From the NCBI GenBank assembly GCA_002842095.1, contig PHCB01000003.1, positions 1 through 64,000 of the forward strand: a stretch of DNA of 64,000 nt. Reading direction: 5' to 3'. The translations under genes and the position numbers were made by a program. This stretch comes from a candidate division BRC1 bacterium HGW-BRC1-1. GTDB taxonomy: Bacteria; Sumerlaeota; Sumerlaeia; Sumerlaeales; Sumerlaeaceae. The notes under the pieces are model-generated. The model was given only the letters and a program-made list of their open reading frames with translations. It had not been told where the DNA came from and ran no database searches. Each line of letters opens with the position of its first letter. The first letter of the stretch is position 1. Shown piece by piece: positions 28,559 through 36,505 of the stretch.

Positions 28559-30208
28559 TTACTCGGGCCCCACGCGGAACGACCAGAGCGGCCCGCGCTG
28601 GTCGGCGGTTGTGCCCGTGGATACGCGCCAGTAGTACGTTTCGCCGGGCTTCAGCCAGCCCTCGGGCATGTCGAACCGGTTGGGTCCCTCGCCCACGGCC
28701 AGACGCGGCGCCAGCGCGGAGATGATTCCCTTGGGATCGCGAAAGACGCTCACCCGCCGCCACGCGGTTTGGCCGTCGGGCAGGTCCCACTCCCAGGTGA
28801 GTACCGGCGCGCTGGAGGTAATCGTGTCGCCGTTGGCGGGGATGATGGGGCGCGACGGTGGAGCAAGGTGCGGCTCCGTGTTCTCGCGCCAGACGTGGGT
28901 GATTTCCGCTTGCGCGCCGGGTTTGCCGGTCATCTCAAGTTCGAGGTCGTTCACCCGCCCCCCCAGCAGCGCGGGCAGTGACGCAGGGGCGCATTGGATG
29001 TCGGCATCCAGCGCGAAACCATTGAGGCCCGCGGCGGCTGGGGAGTGATTCACCCCGAAGCCCACTTGCACCGTGAAATTGTACATGGCCGGCAAGCGGT
29101 CCGCGGCAATGAATGCTTTGAGCGAAAAGGTGCGTTGTCCGCTGAACGGGCCCTTGATGGTGCCAAGGAGTTTCTGGCGCCGGGGAGCACGGGCCAATAC
29201 TTGAATCTGCTGCTCCGCCGTGGTCAGATGGGCGTCGATGGTTACCGTGCCATCCAGAAATGGATAAGCTGACTCCGCAGCGTACGTAATAAAAGCGGGT
29301 TGCTTTGGATCTTGAGCAAAGACAGCGGGGCCGGAGGTGACAGCCTGATCTTCGGTGCGGGAGGCCACGTTGGTGATGCGACTGAAATTGCGTCGGAACG
29401 CTGTGGTGGAAAAATCTTCTGTGTAGGTAAGCCGACCATTCCCGTAGGTGGGCGGCTCCTCGCGGCTCATTAGTGCGTGAAACTTTCCGCGGTTAGTGAA
29501 GCAACGCTCCAACGCCTCGCCGGGGCGCAGGCGCATGGCCATGGTGTGGGTGGTGGCATAGCCCTGCTGAAACATCACCTTGTTGGTTTCGCCATACATG
29601 TCGACGATGTTGGGGGGCGACACCCGCGCCACCAATTCGGTGCGGGAGGTGCAATCCTCCACCCCGGCTATGGTTTCGAGGTCTTCAAGGGGGTAGAAAA
29701 CATCGCGATCCGCATCGAGCATGGTGAACCGGTCGCCCAGTTTGAATTCGGAAATGATGTGGCCCGACATAACCCACGACCGCGCCTCGATGCCGGTGGC
29801 TTTCCACATATATTCCAGTGCCGTGGCCACGTCGTCGCAAAATCCGTAGCCGTAAACGTTAAACAATTTGGTAACGTCCTGCACCTCCGCGCCATCTTCG
29901 GCGGGCCACCAATGGGTGGTGTTGCGACGCACGAAATGCCAGGTTTTCCAGGCCTTTTCCAGCGGCGTGGAGGTTCCCCCGGCTGCCTCGGCGGCAATGC
30001 GGGGAGCGTCGAACCAGTCGCCCCGGCCGTTGGCCATCAGCCATGGGTTTACGATGTCTGCGGTGCCGGTATTGCGAATAATCACCGCGCGGTTGGCAAC
30101 GCGGGAATGGGTGGTGAGGTCGACCGCGTAACGCCCGCCGGAAGAAAGCCGCACGGTGTGGGAAGTCTCACCCGCGAAGGCCGCGCCCCACAGCGAAACC
30201 AAAACCAC
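28559..30208 (-). CDS. Exported transglutaminase-like protein with C-terminal fibronectin-type domain
   Basis: Encodes 549 residues from GTG 30208. The transglutaminase/papain-like core is at about 85-175 with the likely triad Cys124 (YGFCDDVATA), His150 (MSGHIISEF) and Asp165 (MLDADRD). Bacterial relatives are often secreted cysteine hydrolases or amidases. Beta-rich regions follow; the last 90 residues are fibronectin-III-like (PVLTWEWDLPDG, GETYYWRVSTGT). The frame stays open upstream to an ATT at 30235 that has AAGGA 7 bases before it. Starting there gives a complete signal peptide (IIFRIWCCGVVLVSLWGAAFA), whereas the GTG start lacks a positive n-region and a ribosome site. The true start may therefore be ATT. 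Confidence 0.85.
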   Translation of the reverse strand: MVLVSLWGAAFAGETSHTVRLSSGGRYAVDLTTHSRVANRAVIIRNTGTADIVNPWLMANGRGDWFDAPRIAAEAAGGTSTPLEKAWKTWHFVRRNTTHWWPAEDGAEVQDVTKLFNVYGYGFCDDVATALEYMWKATGIEARSWVMSGHIISEFKLGDRFTMLDADRDVFYPLEDLETIAGVEDCTSRTELVARVSPPNIVDMYGETNKVMFQQGYATTHTMAMRLRPGEALERCFTNRGKFHALMSREEPPTYGNGRLTYTEDFSTTAFRRNFSRITNVASRTEDQAVTSGPAVFAQDPKQPAFITYAAESAYPFLDGTVTIDAHLTTAEQQIQVLARAPRRQKLLGTIKGPFSGQRTFSLKAFIAADRLPAMYNFTVQVGFGVNHSPAAAGLNGFALDADIQCAPASLPALLGGRVNDLELEMTGKPGAQAEITHVWRENTEPHLAPPSRPIIPANGDTITSSAPVLTWEWDLPDGQTAWRRVSVFRDPKGIISALAPRLAVGEGPNRFDMPEGWLKPGETYYWRVSTGTTADQRGPLWSFRVGPE

Positions 30209-30404
30209 CCCACAACACCAGATGCGAAAGATAATGGAACCGTCCTTATTTGTCCGTTAAAGAACCAATGCTTCGACCCTGAGACTTAAAGACACGAAGA
30301 AAAGCAGAGCAAGTTAAGATAATCCCTCCCCGGCATCCGCCTTCATCCGTGGTCGAACCTATAGCTTGAAAGCTGCTTATTAGTGCGGTGCAGTCTCGTC
30401 CACT

Positions 30405-33400
30405 GTGACCCGCGCGCTCAAACCACTGTTCCGCCCCGAGGTTCTCCGCGACCATCTGCGTGTTTTTACGCCGGAGACTGACCTGCGTGCGGCGCGCGAA
30501 CGGCTGTCGCGTCTCGCCGATACATTATCCCGCCCCGACGCCCGCCGCCTTACGGAGGAGAACCTCAAGCCCGCGCTCTTCTCCGATGTCTTTTGCGACA
30601 CCCTCGGCTACCGCATGCCCACCCAGGCCCCCGGTGTTTTTACCTGTGTGCCGGAGTTCGCCGTTCCGGGTAGCGGCGGCTTTGCCGATGCCGTGCTGGG
30701 TCGCGCCCCCAGCGCCGCCGATCCCCGCGCCGTCTTCGCCGCCGTGGAGGTGAAGGGCCCCCGCGATCCCCTCGACATCCCCCACGCCGGACGCCGCCTC
30801 TCCGCCGTCGAGCAGGCCTTCGACTACGCCATCAATCTCGGCTGCGACTGGATCGTTGTCACCTCCATTGCCGAGACGCGCCTCTACTACAAGGGCGCCG
30901 ACCGTTTCACCTGCGAGCGCTACGATCTCGCCCGCATCGCCTCCAGCGACGAACACCTGCGCCGCTTCCTTTACGTGCTCGGCGCGCCCCGCATGGTGCC
31001 GCCCGTGGGCCAGCCGCATCTCCACAGCCTCCTTGCCCAGTCGCGCACCGTGGGCGAAAACATCACGCGCCAGTTCTACGGCGAATACTCGCGCCTGCGC
31101 GTCGAGGCGTTTACCGCCCTCGAACGCGCCAACCCCGCTGTGGCTGGCGACCAGCTTCTCGCCGCCACCCAGAAACTCCTCGACCGCATCCTCTTCTGCG
31201 CCTTCGCCGAGGATCGCGGTCTGCTGCCCACCAACACCATCCGCGCCGCCTTCGACCACGCCGACCCCTACCACCCGCGCGCCAAGTGGGAAACCTTCCT
31301 CGGCCTCTTCAGCGCCATCAACGGCGGCAACGCGACGCTTAACATTCCCCGCTACAACGGCGGCCTCTTCGCCCCCGACCCGCTGCTCGACAACCTTGTC
31401 GTGCCCGACTCCGTCTGCGCCATTTTCCGCCGCCTGGCGGACTACGACTTCGGCTCCCTCGATCCCCTCGATGCACCGCCGGGCGCTGACCCCGCGGCAA
31501 GCGATGGGGTGGTGGATGTGGAAATCCTCGGTCACATCTTCGAGCGGTCCATTACCGACCTCGAACGCATGCGCATCGAGCTGGACACGTCCGCCCCGCC
31601 AGACACCAGCAAGGCCAAGGGGCGTCGCAAGAAGGAGGGCGCGTTCTACACGCCCAAGTTCATCACCCGCTACATCGTGGAGCACGCTCTGGGCCCGGTG
31701 TTGCGCGAGCGGTTCGAAGCGCTGCGACTGCGCCACCACGCCGACGCCTCCGGCACGGCCCGCCGCGCGCTGGAAAACCCCGCCACGTTCGATCTGCCCG
31801 CCCTCAACGCCCCCCAGCGCGACGCCCTCATCGCGTTCCACCTCGCCTGGCGCGACGAGATTGCGAAGGTCCGCATCCTCGACCCCGCCTGCGGGTCCGG
31901 CGCGTTCCTCATCGAGGCCTTCGATCAGCTTCTGGCCGCCTATCAGGCCTCCAACGACCAGCTCGAACAGCTACGCGGGTACGCCGAATTGCTCGACCTC
32001 AACCGCGAAATCCTCCAGTTGAACCTCTATGGCGTCGACCTCAACGACGAGGCTGTGGAAATTTGCCGTCTCTCGCTGTGGATCAAGACGGCGGAACCGG
32101 GCAAAGTCCTCACCGCGCTGGACCACACCATCCGCGCCGGCAACTCCATCATCGCCGACCCGGCGGTCCACCCCCGCGCCTTCAACTGGCAGGCCGCCTT
32201 CCCCGAAGTCTTCGCCGACGGCGGCTTCGATGTGGTGGTGGGCAATCCGCCTTACATCCGGCAGGAATGGATCAGCCCGTTCAAACCGTACCTCGAAGCC
32301 AACTACAAAGCCTACTCCGGCACGGCAGACTTCTACCTCTACTTCATCGAGAAAGGCCTCGACCTGCTCAAACCCGGCGGACGCCTGGGGTTCATCACCT
32401 CGGGGACGTTTGTTCGTGGCAACTTCGCGGCACCTTTCCGCCAGTGGCTCCCGACGGTTGCGCGCTTTGAGTCGCTGGTAAACTTCGGGGAGAACCAACC
32501 CTTCGAAGATGCCGAGATGGTCTATCCGACAATCTCAGTATTCGAAAAGCGCACGGCCCCCGCCACTTTCCCCACGTTGTTCATCCACGAAAAAATCCCC
32601 ACCTCTCTTGACGAGGCAATCATCGAGGAAGGCATTACTTGCGACGAGTCGTTGTTCGACGAGTCAGAGTGGAAATTCCAGCCACGCGAAGTTACCCACC
32701 TCTTTCACAAGGTTATGAACGAGGGTGTACCGCTTTCGGTGGCAGTCAAAAAACGAATGTACCGGGGGGTGCTGACCGGCTTGAATGAGGCGTTCCTTAT
32801 CGACACCCCGACGCGGGATCGGCTGATTGCGACGGATCCCAAGTCCGCTGAGATACTGAAACCGATGCTCAAAGGGGAAGACCTGCGGCCCTGGTATCAG
32901 GATTGGGAGGGGCGTTACATTATCTTCTCAAGACGCGGTATTGATATCGACGCCTACCCCGCCGTTCACGACTACCTCGCGCAATATCGCGAACAGCTTG
33001 AACCACGTCCAACCGACTGGAAGGGTAAAAACGATGAGTGGCCGGGTCGAAAACCGGGAATCTACAAATGGTTCGAGTTGCAGGATTCCATAGAATATCA
33101 TGCAGAGTTTAGCCAGCCGAAATTGCTGTGGCCAGACATCCAGAAAATACCACGTTTCTCATGGGACGAGGATGGGTTTCTGGTCAATGACAAGGGATAT
33201 ATTCTGGTGCCGCAAAGCAGGGCCGTTCAAGCCTTACTCACCAGTCGGGTTATCTGGTTCGCGCTCTCGCAGCTCTGTCTTCCTCTTCGCCTTCGAGGGG
33301 GGCTCTGGCAGTATCAATCAAAATCACAATTCGTGGAACGTCTCCCGGTTCCAGGGGTTACGGATGTTGATGCCATCGCACTGGAGCGACTCGCCCTCTC

Positions 33401-33776
33401 CGCCACCGCCACGGCTCGGGAGCGGCAGGGGCTTCATGGTGCGGTGCGACAGCGCATCGCCACCGACCTCGGCCAGCCGGGAGCGTCGCTCAACAACGCC
33501 CTCACGCAGTGGTGGCGGCTCGACTTCCCCACCTTCCGCGCCGAACTCAAGAAGGCGTTAAAAGCCGACATCCCCGTGCGCGAGCGGGATGACTGGCAGA
33601 CCACCCTCGCCCAATGGCGCACCCAACACGAAACCCTGACCGCCCAACTGGTAGCCATAGAAGAAGAAATAAACGACCGCACCAACCACCTCTTCCACCT
33701 GACCCCCACCGAAATAAAAACCCTCCACGAATTCCAACAAAGAACCAAAACCTTCTACCCGCTGGGGGAGGTGTAG
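30405..33776 (+). CDS. Single-chain type II (IIG/IIL-like) restriction-modification enzyme
   Basis: Encodes 1123 residues. An N-terminal PD-(D/E)xK-like nuclease region (Asp in GGFADAVLG, then FAAVEVKG at about 112-119) is followed by a helical region. The adenine methyltransferase has motif I DPACGSGAFL (about 492-501) and catalytic motif IV GNPPYI (about 613-618). A TaqI/Eco57I-type target-recognition region follows (about 700-1000). Such enzymes methylate one strand and cut at a distance in one polypeptide, so no separate R or S gene is needed. Starts at GTG 30405 without a clear ribosome site. Codons end mainly in C, except in the recognition region, which is much more AT-rich. The last 26 codons are repeated at 35879-35957. 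Confidence 0.93.
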   Translation: MTRALKPLFRPEVLRDHLRVFTPETDLRAARERLSRLADTLSRPDARRLTEENLKPALFSDVFCDTLGYRMPTQAPGVFTCVPEFAVPGSGGFADAVLGRAPSAADPRAVFAAVEVKGPRDPLDIPHAGRRLSAVEQAFDYAINLGCDWIVVTSIAETRLYYKGADRFTCERYDLARIASSDEHLRRFLYVLGAPRMVPPVGQPHLHSLLAQSRTVGENITRQFYGEYSRLRVEAFTALERANPAVAGDQLLAATQKLLDRILFCAFAEDRGLLPTNTIRAAFDHADPYHPRAKWETFLGLFSAINGGNATLNIPRYNGGLFAPDPLLDNLVVPDSVCAIFRRLADYDFGSLDPLDAPPGADPAASDGVVDVEILGHIFERSITDLERMRIELDTSAPPDTSKAKGRRKKEGAFYTPKFITRYIVEHALGPVLRERFEALRLRHHADASGTARRALENPATFDLPALNAPQRDALIAFHLAWRDEIAKVRILDPACGSGAFLIEAFDQLLAAYQASNDQLEQLRGYAELLDLNREILQLNLYGVDLNDEAVEICRLSLWIKTAEPGKVLTALDHTIRAGNSIIADPAVHPRAFNWQAAFPEVFADGGFDVVVGNPPYIRQEWISPFKPYLEANYKAYSGTADFYLYFIEKGLDLLKPGGRLGFITSGTFVRGNFAAPFRQWLPTVARFESLVNFGENQPFEDAEMVYPTISVFEKRTAPATFPTLFIHEKIPTSLDEAIIEEGITCDESLFDESEWKFQPREVTHLFHKVMNEGVPLSVAVKKRMYRGVLTGLNEAFLIDTPTRDRLIATDPKSAEILKPMLKGEDLRPWYQDWEGRYIIFSRRGIDIDAYPAVHDYLAQYREQLEPRPTDWKGKNDEWPGRKPGIYKWFELQDSIEYHAEFSQPKLLWPDIQKIPRFSWDEDGFLVNDKGYILVPQSRAVQALLTSRVIWFALSQLCLPLRLRGGLWQYQSKSQFVERLPVPGVTDVDAIALERLALSATATARERQGLHGAVRQRIATDLGQPGASLNNALTQWWRLDFPTFRAELKKALKADIPVRERDDWQTTLAQWRTQHETLTAQLVAIEEEINDRTNHLFHLTPTEIKTLHEFQQRTKTFYPLGEV
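33696..33774 (+). repeat. 79-bp direct repeat, copy 1 (3' end of restriction-modification gene)
   Basis: Begins CACCTGACCCCCACCG and ends GAGGTGT. It matches 35879-35957 with three mismatches by my alignment (33702 A/C, 33761 G/C, 33767 G/A). This copy encodes the native C-terminus of the enzyme. Confidence 0.93.
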
Positions 33777-33937
33777 AGGGACACGGTGGTTAGCTGAGGG
33801 TTTTCTCGAATAAGCGTTTGTTGGAACTTGCGGGATTCCGTTAAATTTCCATTGCGATGTTGGCCGGTAATCCCTCTGATTGATTAAAATTTGCAGATAC
33901 TTCGCAAAACACGATCATGTTGGAAGGGAGCGAGGCG

Positions 33938-35248
33938 ATGCTTATCGAGTTCGAGGTCGGCAACTATTTGTCGTTCGCCGAGCCTGTTGCCCTGAGTATG
34001 CTTGCGGCAAAGGCGCTGAAGGACTCACCGGACAACATCCGCCAGAACCCGATTGTGGGTGGAGTGCTGACAAGTGCTGCCATCTATGGGGCAAACGCGA
34101 GCGGTAAGTCCAATTTCTTCAAGGCGGTCCGCTTTGCGAGAAGCATGATTCTTGGCTCCTCCAAGGATACCCAGGCGGATGAGCCAATATCCGTCGTTCC
34201 CTTCAAACTCGCGGAGGAATACGGGGATAAGCCGAGTCATTTTCAGTTCGTTTTTGGCGTGGGTTCAGAAGTTTACAGATACGGATTCGATGCGGACTCG
34301 TCCCAAATTCACAAGGAATGGCTGTTCCTTGTCAAAAAGCGATCGGAGGTTAACCTCTTTCTTCGCGAGTTCCAGGACATCACCATTACCAAAGCCTTTT
34401 CTGAGGGAAAAGGACTCGAGCCCCGAACGCGCAGAAACGCCCTGTTTCTTTCCGTTGCCGCACAGTTCAACGGTGAGATTGCGGGTAGAATTGTCGAGTG
34501 GGCTTGGCAGCTCACAGTCCTCTCACTAAGCCTTGGCGCAACTGGCACACGGAGAATTCCAGTTCTGCGGGACGAAGAGCTTAAGGGGGCATTGCTCCAC
34601 ATGCTGAAGCAGGCTGATCTTGGTATAAGCGGCCTCAAGGTTGAAGAGTTGGAGTTCGAGGACGCGTTCGGAAGTACAGAGATTACCGATTTGGACCGCG
34701 AGAAACTGACAGCAGCTTTCGGTGGCCCGAAGCTTTTAACGATTAAGGCAATGCACACGAAGTACAGGGCTGGACAACCCTGTGGCCATGTTGAGATGGA
34801 CTTTGATTCGGAGGAGTCGCTTGGTACAAAGCTCTTCCTTTCGCTTGGTGAGTTAATTCTCAAGGGGTTGCGGGATGGGGCCACTCTTTTTGCTGATGAG
34901 CTGGATACAAGCCTCCACCCCTTGTTGGTGCTGGCCCTCGTGCGACTCTTTCACTCGCACGAAACAAATAATCTGGGTGCGCAGCTAATCTTCTCTACCC
35001 ATGATACAAATATCCTTTCCTACGGTGGGCTACGGCGAGACCAGGTCTGGTTTATGGAGAAGAAGCAGTGTCAGGATACGGACCTGTATTCGCTCGCGGA
35101 GGTGAAACAATCCACCGGCAAAGTCCGAAAAGACGCCAGCTACGAAAAGGATTATCTCAGGGGTCGTTACGGCGCGATCCCCTATCTGGGCGATTTGCAA
35201 AATCTGTGGGAGGGTGCGGCTGTTGGGAAAACCGACAAAACGAAGTGA
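33938..35248 (+). CDS. AAA15/OLD-like ABC-type ATPase, RloA-like defence protein
   Basis: Encodes 436 residues. The N-terminus MLIEFEVGNYLSFAEP is typical of AAA15 ATPases. Walker A is GANASGKSN (about 50-58), an ABC-signature-like SLGELILKGL lies late, Walker B is ATLFADELDTSLHP and the switch His is in LIFSTHDTN. Such ATPases pair with TOPRIM or RloB effectors in anti-phage systems (RloAB/AbiL, PARIS AriAB). ATG 33938 is chosen because GGGAG lies 9 bases upstream; ATG 33917 is less well placed. It overlaps the next gene by 35 bases, implying translational coupling. Base composition is clearly lower in GC than the restriction gene, suggesting separate acquisition. Confidence 0.88.
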   Translation: MLIEFEVGNYLSFAEPVALSMLAAKALKDSPDNIRQNPIVGGVLTSAAIYGANASGKSNFFKAVRFARSMILGSSKDTQADEPISVVPFKLAEEYGDKPSHFQFVFGVGSEVYRYGFDADSSQIHKEWLFLVKKRSEVNLFLREFQDITITKAFSEGKGLEPRTRRNALFLSVAAQFNGEIAGRIVEWAWQLTVLSLSLGATGTRRIPVLRDEELKGALLHMLKQADLGISGLKVEELEFEDAFGSTEITDLDREKLTAAFGGPKLLTIKAMHTKYRAGQPCGHVEMDFDSEESLGTKLFLSLGELILKGLRDGATLFADELDTSLHPLLVLALVRLFHSHETNNLGAQLIFSTHDTNILSYGGLRRDQVWFMEKKQCQDTDLYSLAEVKQSTGKVRKDASYEKDYLRGRYGAIPYLGDLQNLWEGAAVGKTDKTK

Positions 35249-35900
35249 CCGTGATAAAGGCTGGTATAAGCGTCCCCTTGACCGCAGGGTTGATACCAGA
35301 TCCCCCAGAACACGGATCTTAATCGTCACAGAGGGGGAGCGAACGGAACCCAATTACTTCAACGCCATTAGCGAGAGACTGCCACGGGGAACGGTTGAGA
35401 TCGCTATCGAAGGGTGCGGATTCAATACTATCGGTCTGGTTAAAGAGGCCGCGCGCCTTCGCGACCTTAGAGAACCATTGCGCCAGTTCGATGAGGTCTG
35501 GGTTGTCTATGACAAGGACGACTTTCCGCCAGAGCACTTCAATGATGCCAGCCAACTCAGTGACAGACTTGGTCTAAAAGCTGCATGGTCAAACGAGGCA
35601 TTCGAACTCTGGTATGTGCTGCACTTTCAGGATTTGAAAAGCGGTTTGCCGCGAGATGATTACTCCAAAATGCTGAAAAAGCACTTGGGTGAGCCGTACG
35701 TGAAGAACGCGGTGGATATGTTTCTCAAGCTTGAGGGACTGGGGAGCTTGGAAGATGCCTGCCGTCGCGGGAAGCACCTCGCGGAGTTATCGAAAAATGA
35801 AACACCAGCGCATTCGAATCCATGCACGATGGTGTTCAAGCTGGTCGAGAGGCTGTTGGAGTTTCAAGAGGTGGACCGCACCTGCCCCCCACCGAAATAA
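35214..35900 (+). CDS. rloB: RloB-like TOPRIM-type defence effector
   Basis: Encodes 228 residues. After a basic N-terminus, ILIVTEGERTEPNYFNAI (about 35-52) gives the RloB/TOPRIM-like acidic Glu motif, and WVVYDKDDFP (about 95-104) the second acidic cluster. SNEAFELWYVLHF is the conserved RloB segment. It is probably a nuclease or other effector released by the preceding ATPase. GTG 35214 lies inside the ATPase gene; TTG 35223 has GGGAGG 8 bases upstream and is equally possible. The last codons (RTCPPPK and TAA) lie in the duplicated 79-bp segment, so the natural C-terminus may have been altered. Confidence 0.87.
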   Translation: MRLLGKPTKRSDRDKGWYKRPLDRRVDTRSPRTRILIVTEGERTEPNYFNAISERLPRGTVEIAIEGCGFNTIGLVKEAARLRDLREPLRQFDEVWVVYDKDDFPPEHFNDASQLSDRLGLKAAWSNEAFELWYVLHFQDLKSGLPRDDYSKMLKKHLGEPYVKNAVDMFLKLEGLGSLEDACRRGKHLAELSKNETPAHSNPCTMVFKLVERLLEFQEVDRTCPPPK

Positions 35901-35957
35901 AAACCCTCCACGAATTCCAACAAAGAACCAAAACCTTCTACCCCCTGGGAGAGGTGT
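35879..35957 (+). repeat. 79-bp direct repeat, copy 2 (remnant of a restriction-modification gene 3' end)
   Basis: Matches 33696-33774 at 76 of 79 positions by eye. If read in the restriction-gene frame it still encodes PPTEIKTLHEFQQ and so on, up to a stop. It forms the end of the RloB-like gene and its trailer. Confidence 0.93.
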
Positions 35958-36010
35958 GAGAGGATGCGGTATCGAACAATCAGAACTCCTGTTCGTTCGC
36001 GTTAATTTAA

Positions 36011-36068
36011 CCGCTTGCACACCGCTTGCACACCGCTTGCACACCGGTTGCACACCGGTTGCACGCCG
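36011..36068 (-). repeat. Array of 11-bp repeats (GCAACCGGTGT / GCAAGCGGTGT), inverted relative to 1939-1987
   Basis: On the minus strand it reads two GCAACCGGTGT units followed by GCAAGCGGTGT units at 11-bp spacing. It abuts the second copy of the 79-bp duplication by about 50 bases. Confidence 0.88.
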
Positions 36069-36284
36069 CCGGCAAGTGGCAAGTGGGCGGCGGTGGCATC
36101 AGGCACCCGGGCGCTGCCGTGATGGCCACCGACATCATGGATTTGCGGTCATAATTCGACATCCCAACGCACCACGAGTCTGTAATCATTTGAATCAGAA
36201 ATGCTCTATGGTCAGGGCCTTGCTGCCTTTCTCCCTTCCTAACCAAACACCGCCCAAACCCCGCTCATCCAGTACCTGTATGGT

Positions 36285-36310
36285 CCCCATTCACATTGGT
36301 GGGGTTTTTT
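36285..36310 (+). terminator. Possible weak intrinsic terminator
   Basis: CCCCA (36285-36289), a 10-base loop, TGGGG (36300-36304) and six T. The 5-bp stem is short, so this is tentative. It would end transcription from the defence island before nifJ. Confidence 0.35.
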
Positions 36311-36505
36311 CCTTGCGCCTCTGGCGGGGCAACCCCTCATTTTGTTTTATGTGATGATGAATCGATTGGGCGGCTGCACCCTGGGTCTTTTATTTCTGCA
36401 CTTCAGCCCCCGCGCATCTAATCACCCCGCCCATGATTCACCGACCGAAAGCCTTCGAGCCTCGGCGTGTGTGTGTGCGTGCATCAAACCTTGAGGAGTG
36501 GCTTC

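Larger units (their letters stand above)
35958..36505. other. Intergenic region between defence island and nifJ
   Basis: About 550 bases without a convincing gene. It contains the 11-bp repeat array at 36011-36068. A possible weak hairpin with a T-run lies at 36285-36310: CCCCA, a 10-base spacer, TGGGG, then TTTTTT. The rest is low-information sequence. Confidence 0.6.

Noticed and set aside
28559-30208. Frameshifted or broken gene at its 5' end
   Set aside because: The missing start is explained by a non-ATG start with a good upstream ribosome site; the frame itself is intact.
35214-35900. Annotating the ATPase/TOPRIM pair as PARIS (AriA/AriB)
   Set aside because: The second protein carries the RloB-type EGERTEPNYF motif, which fits RloB better than AriB; a profile search would be needed.
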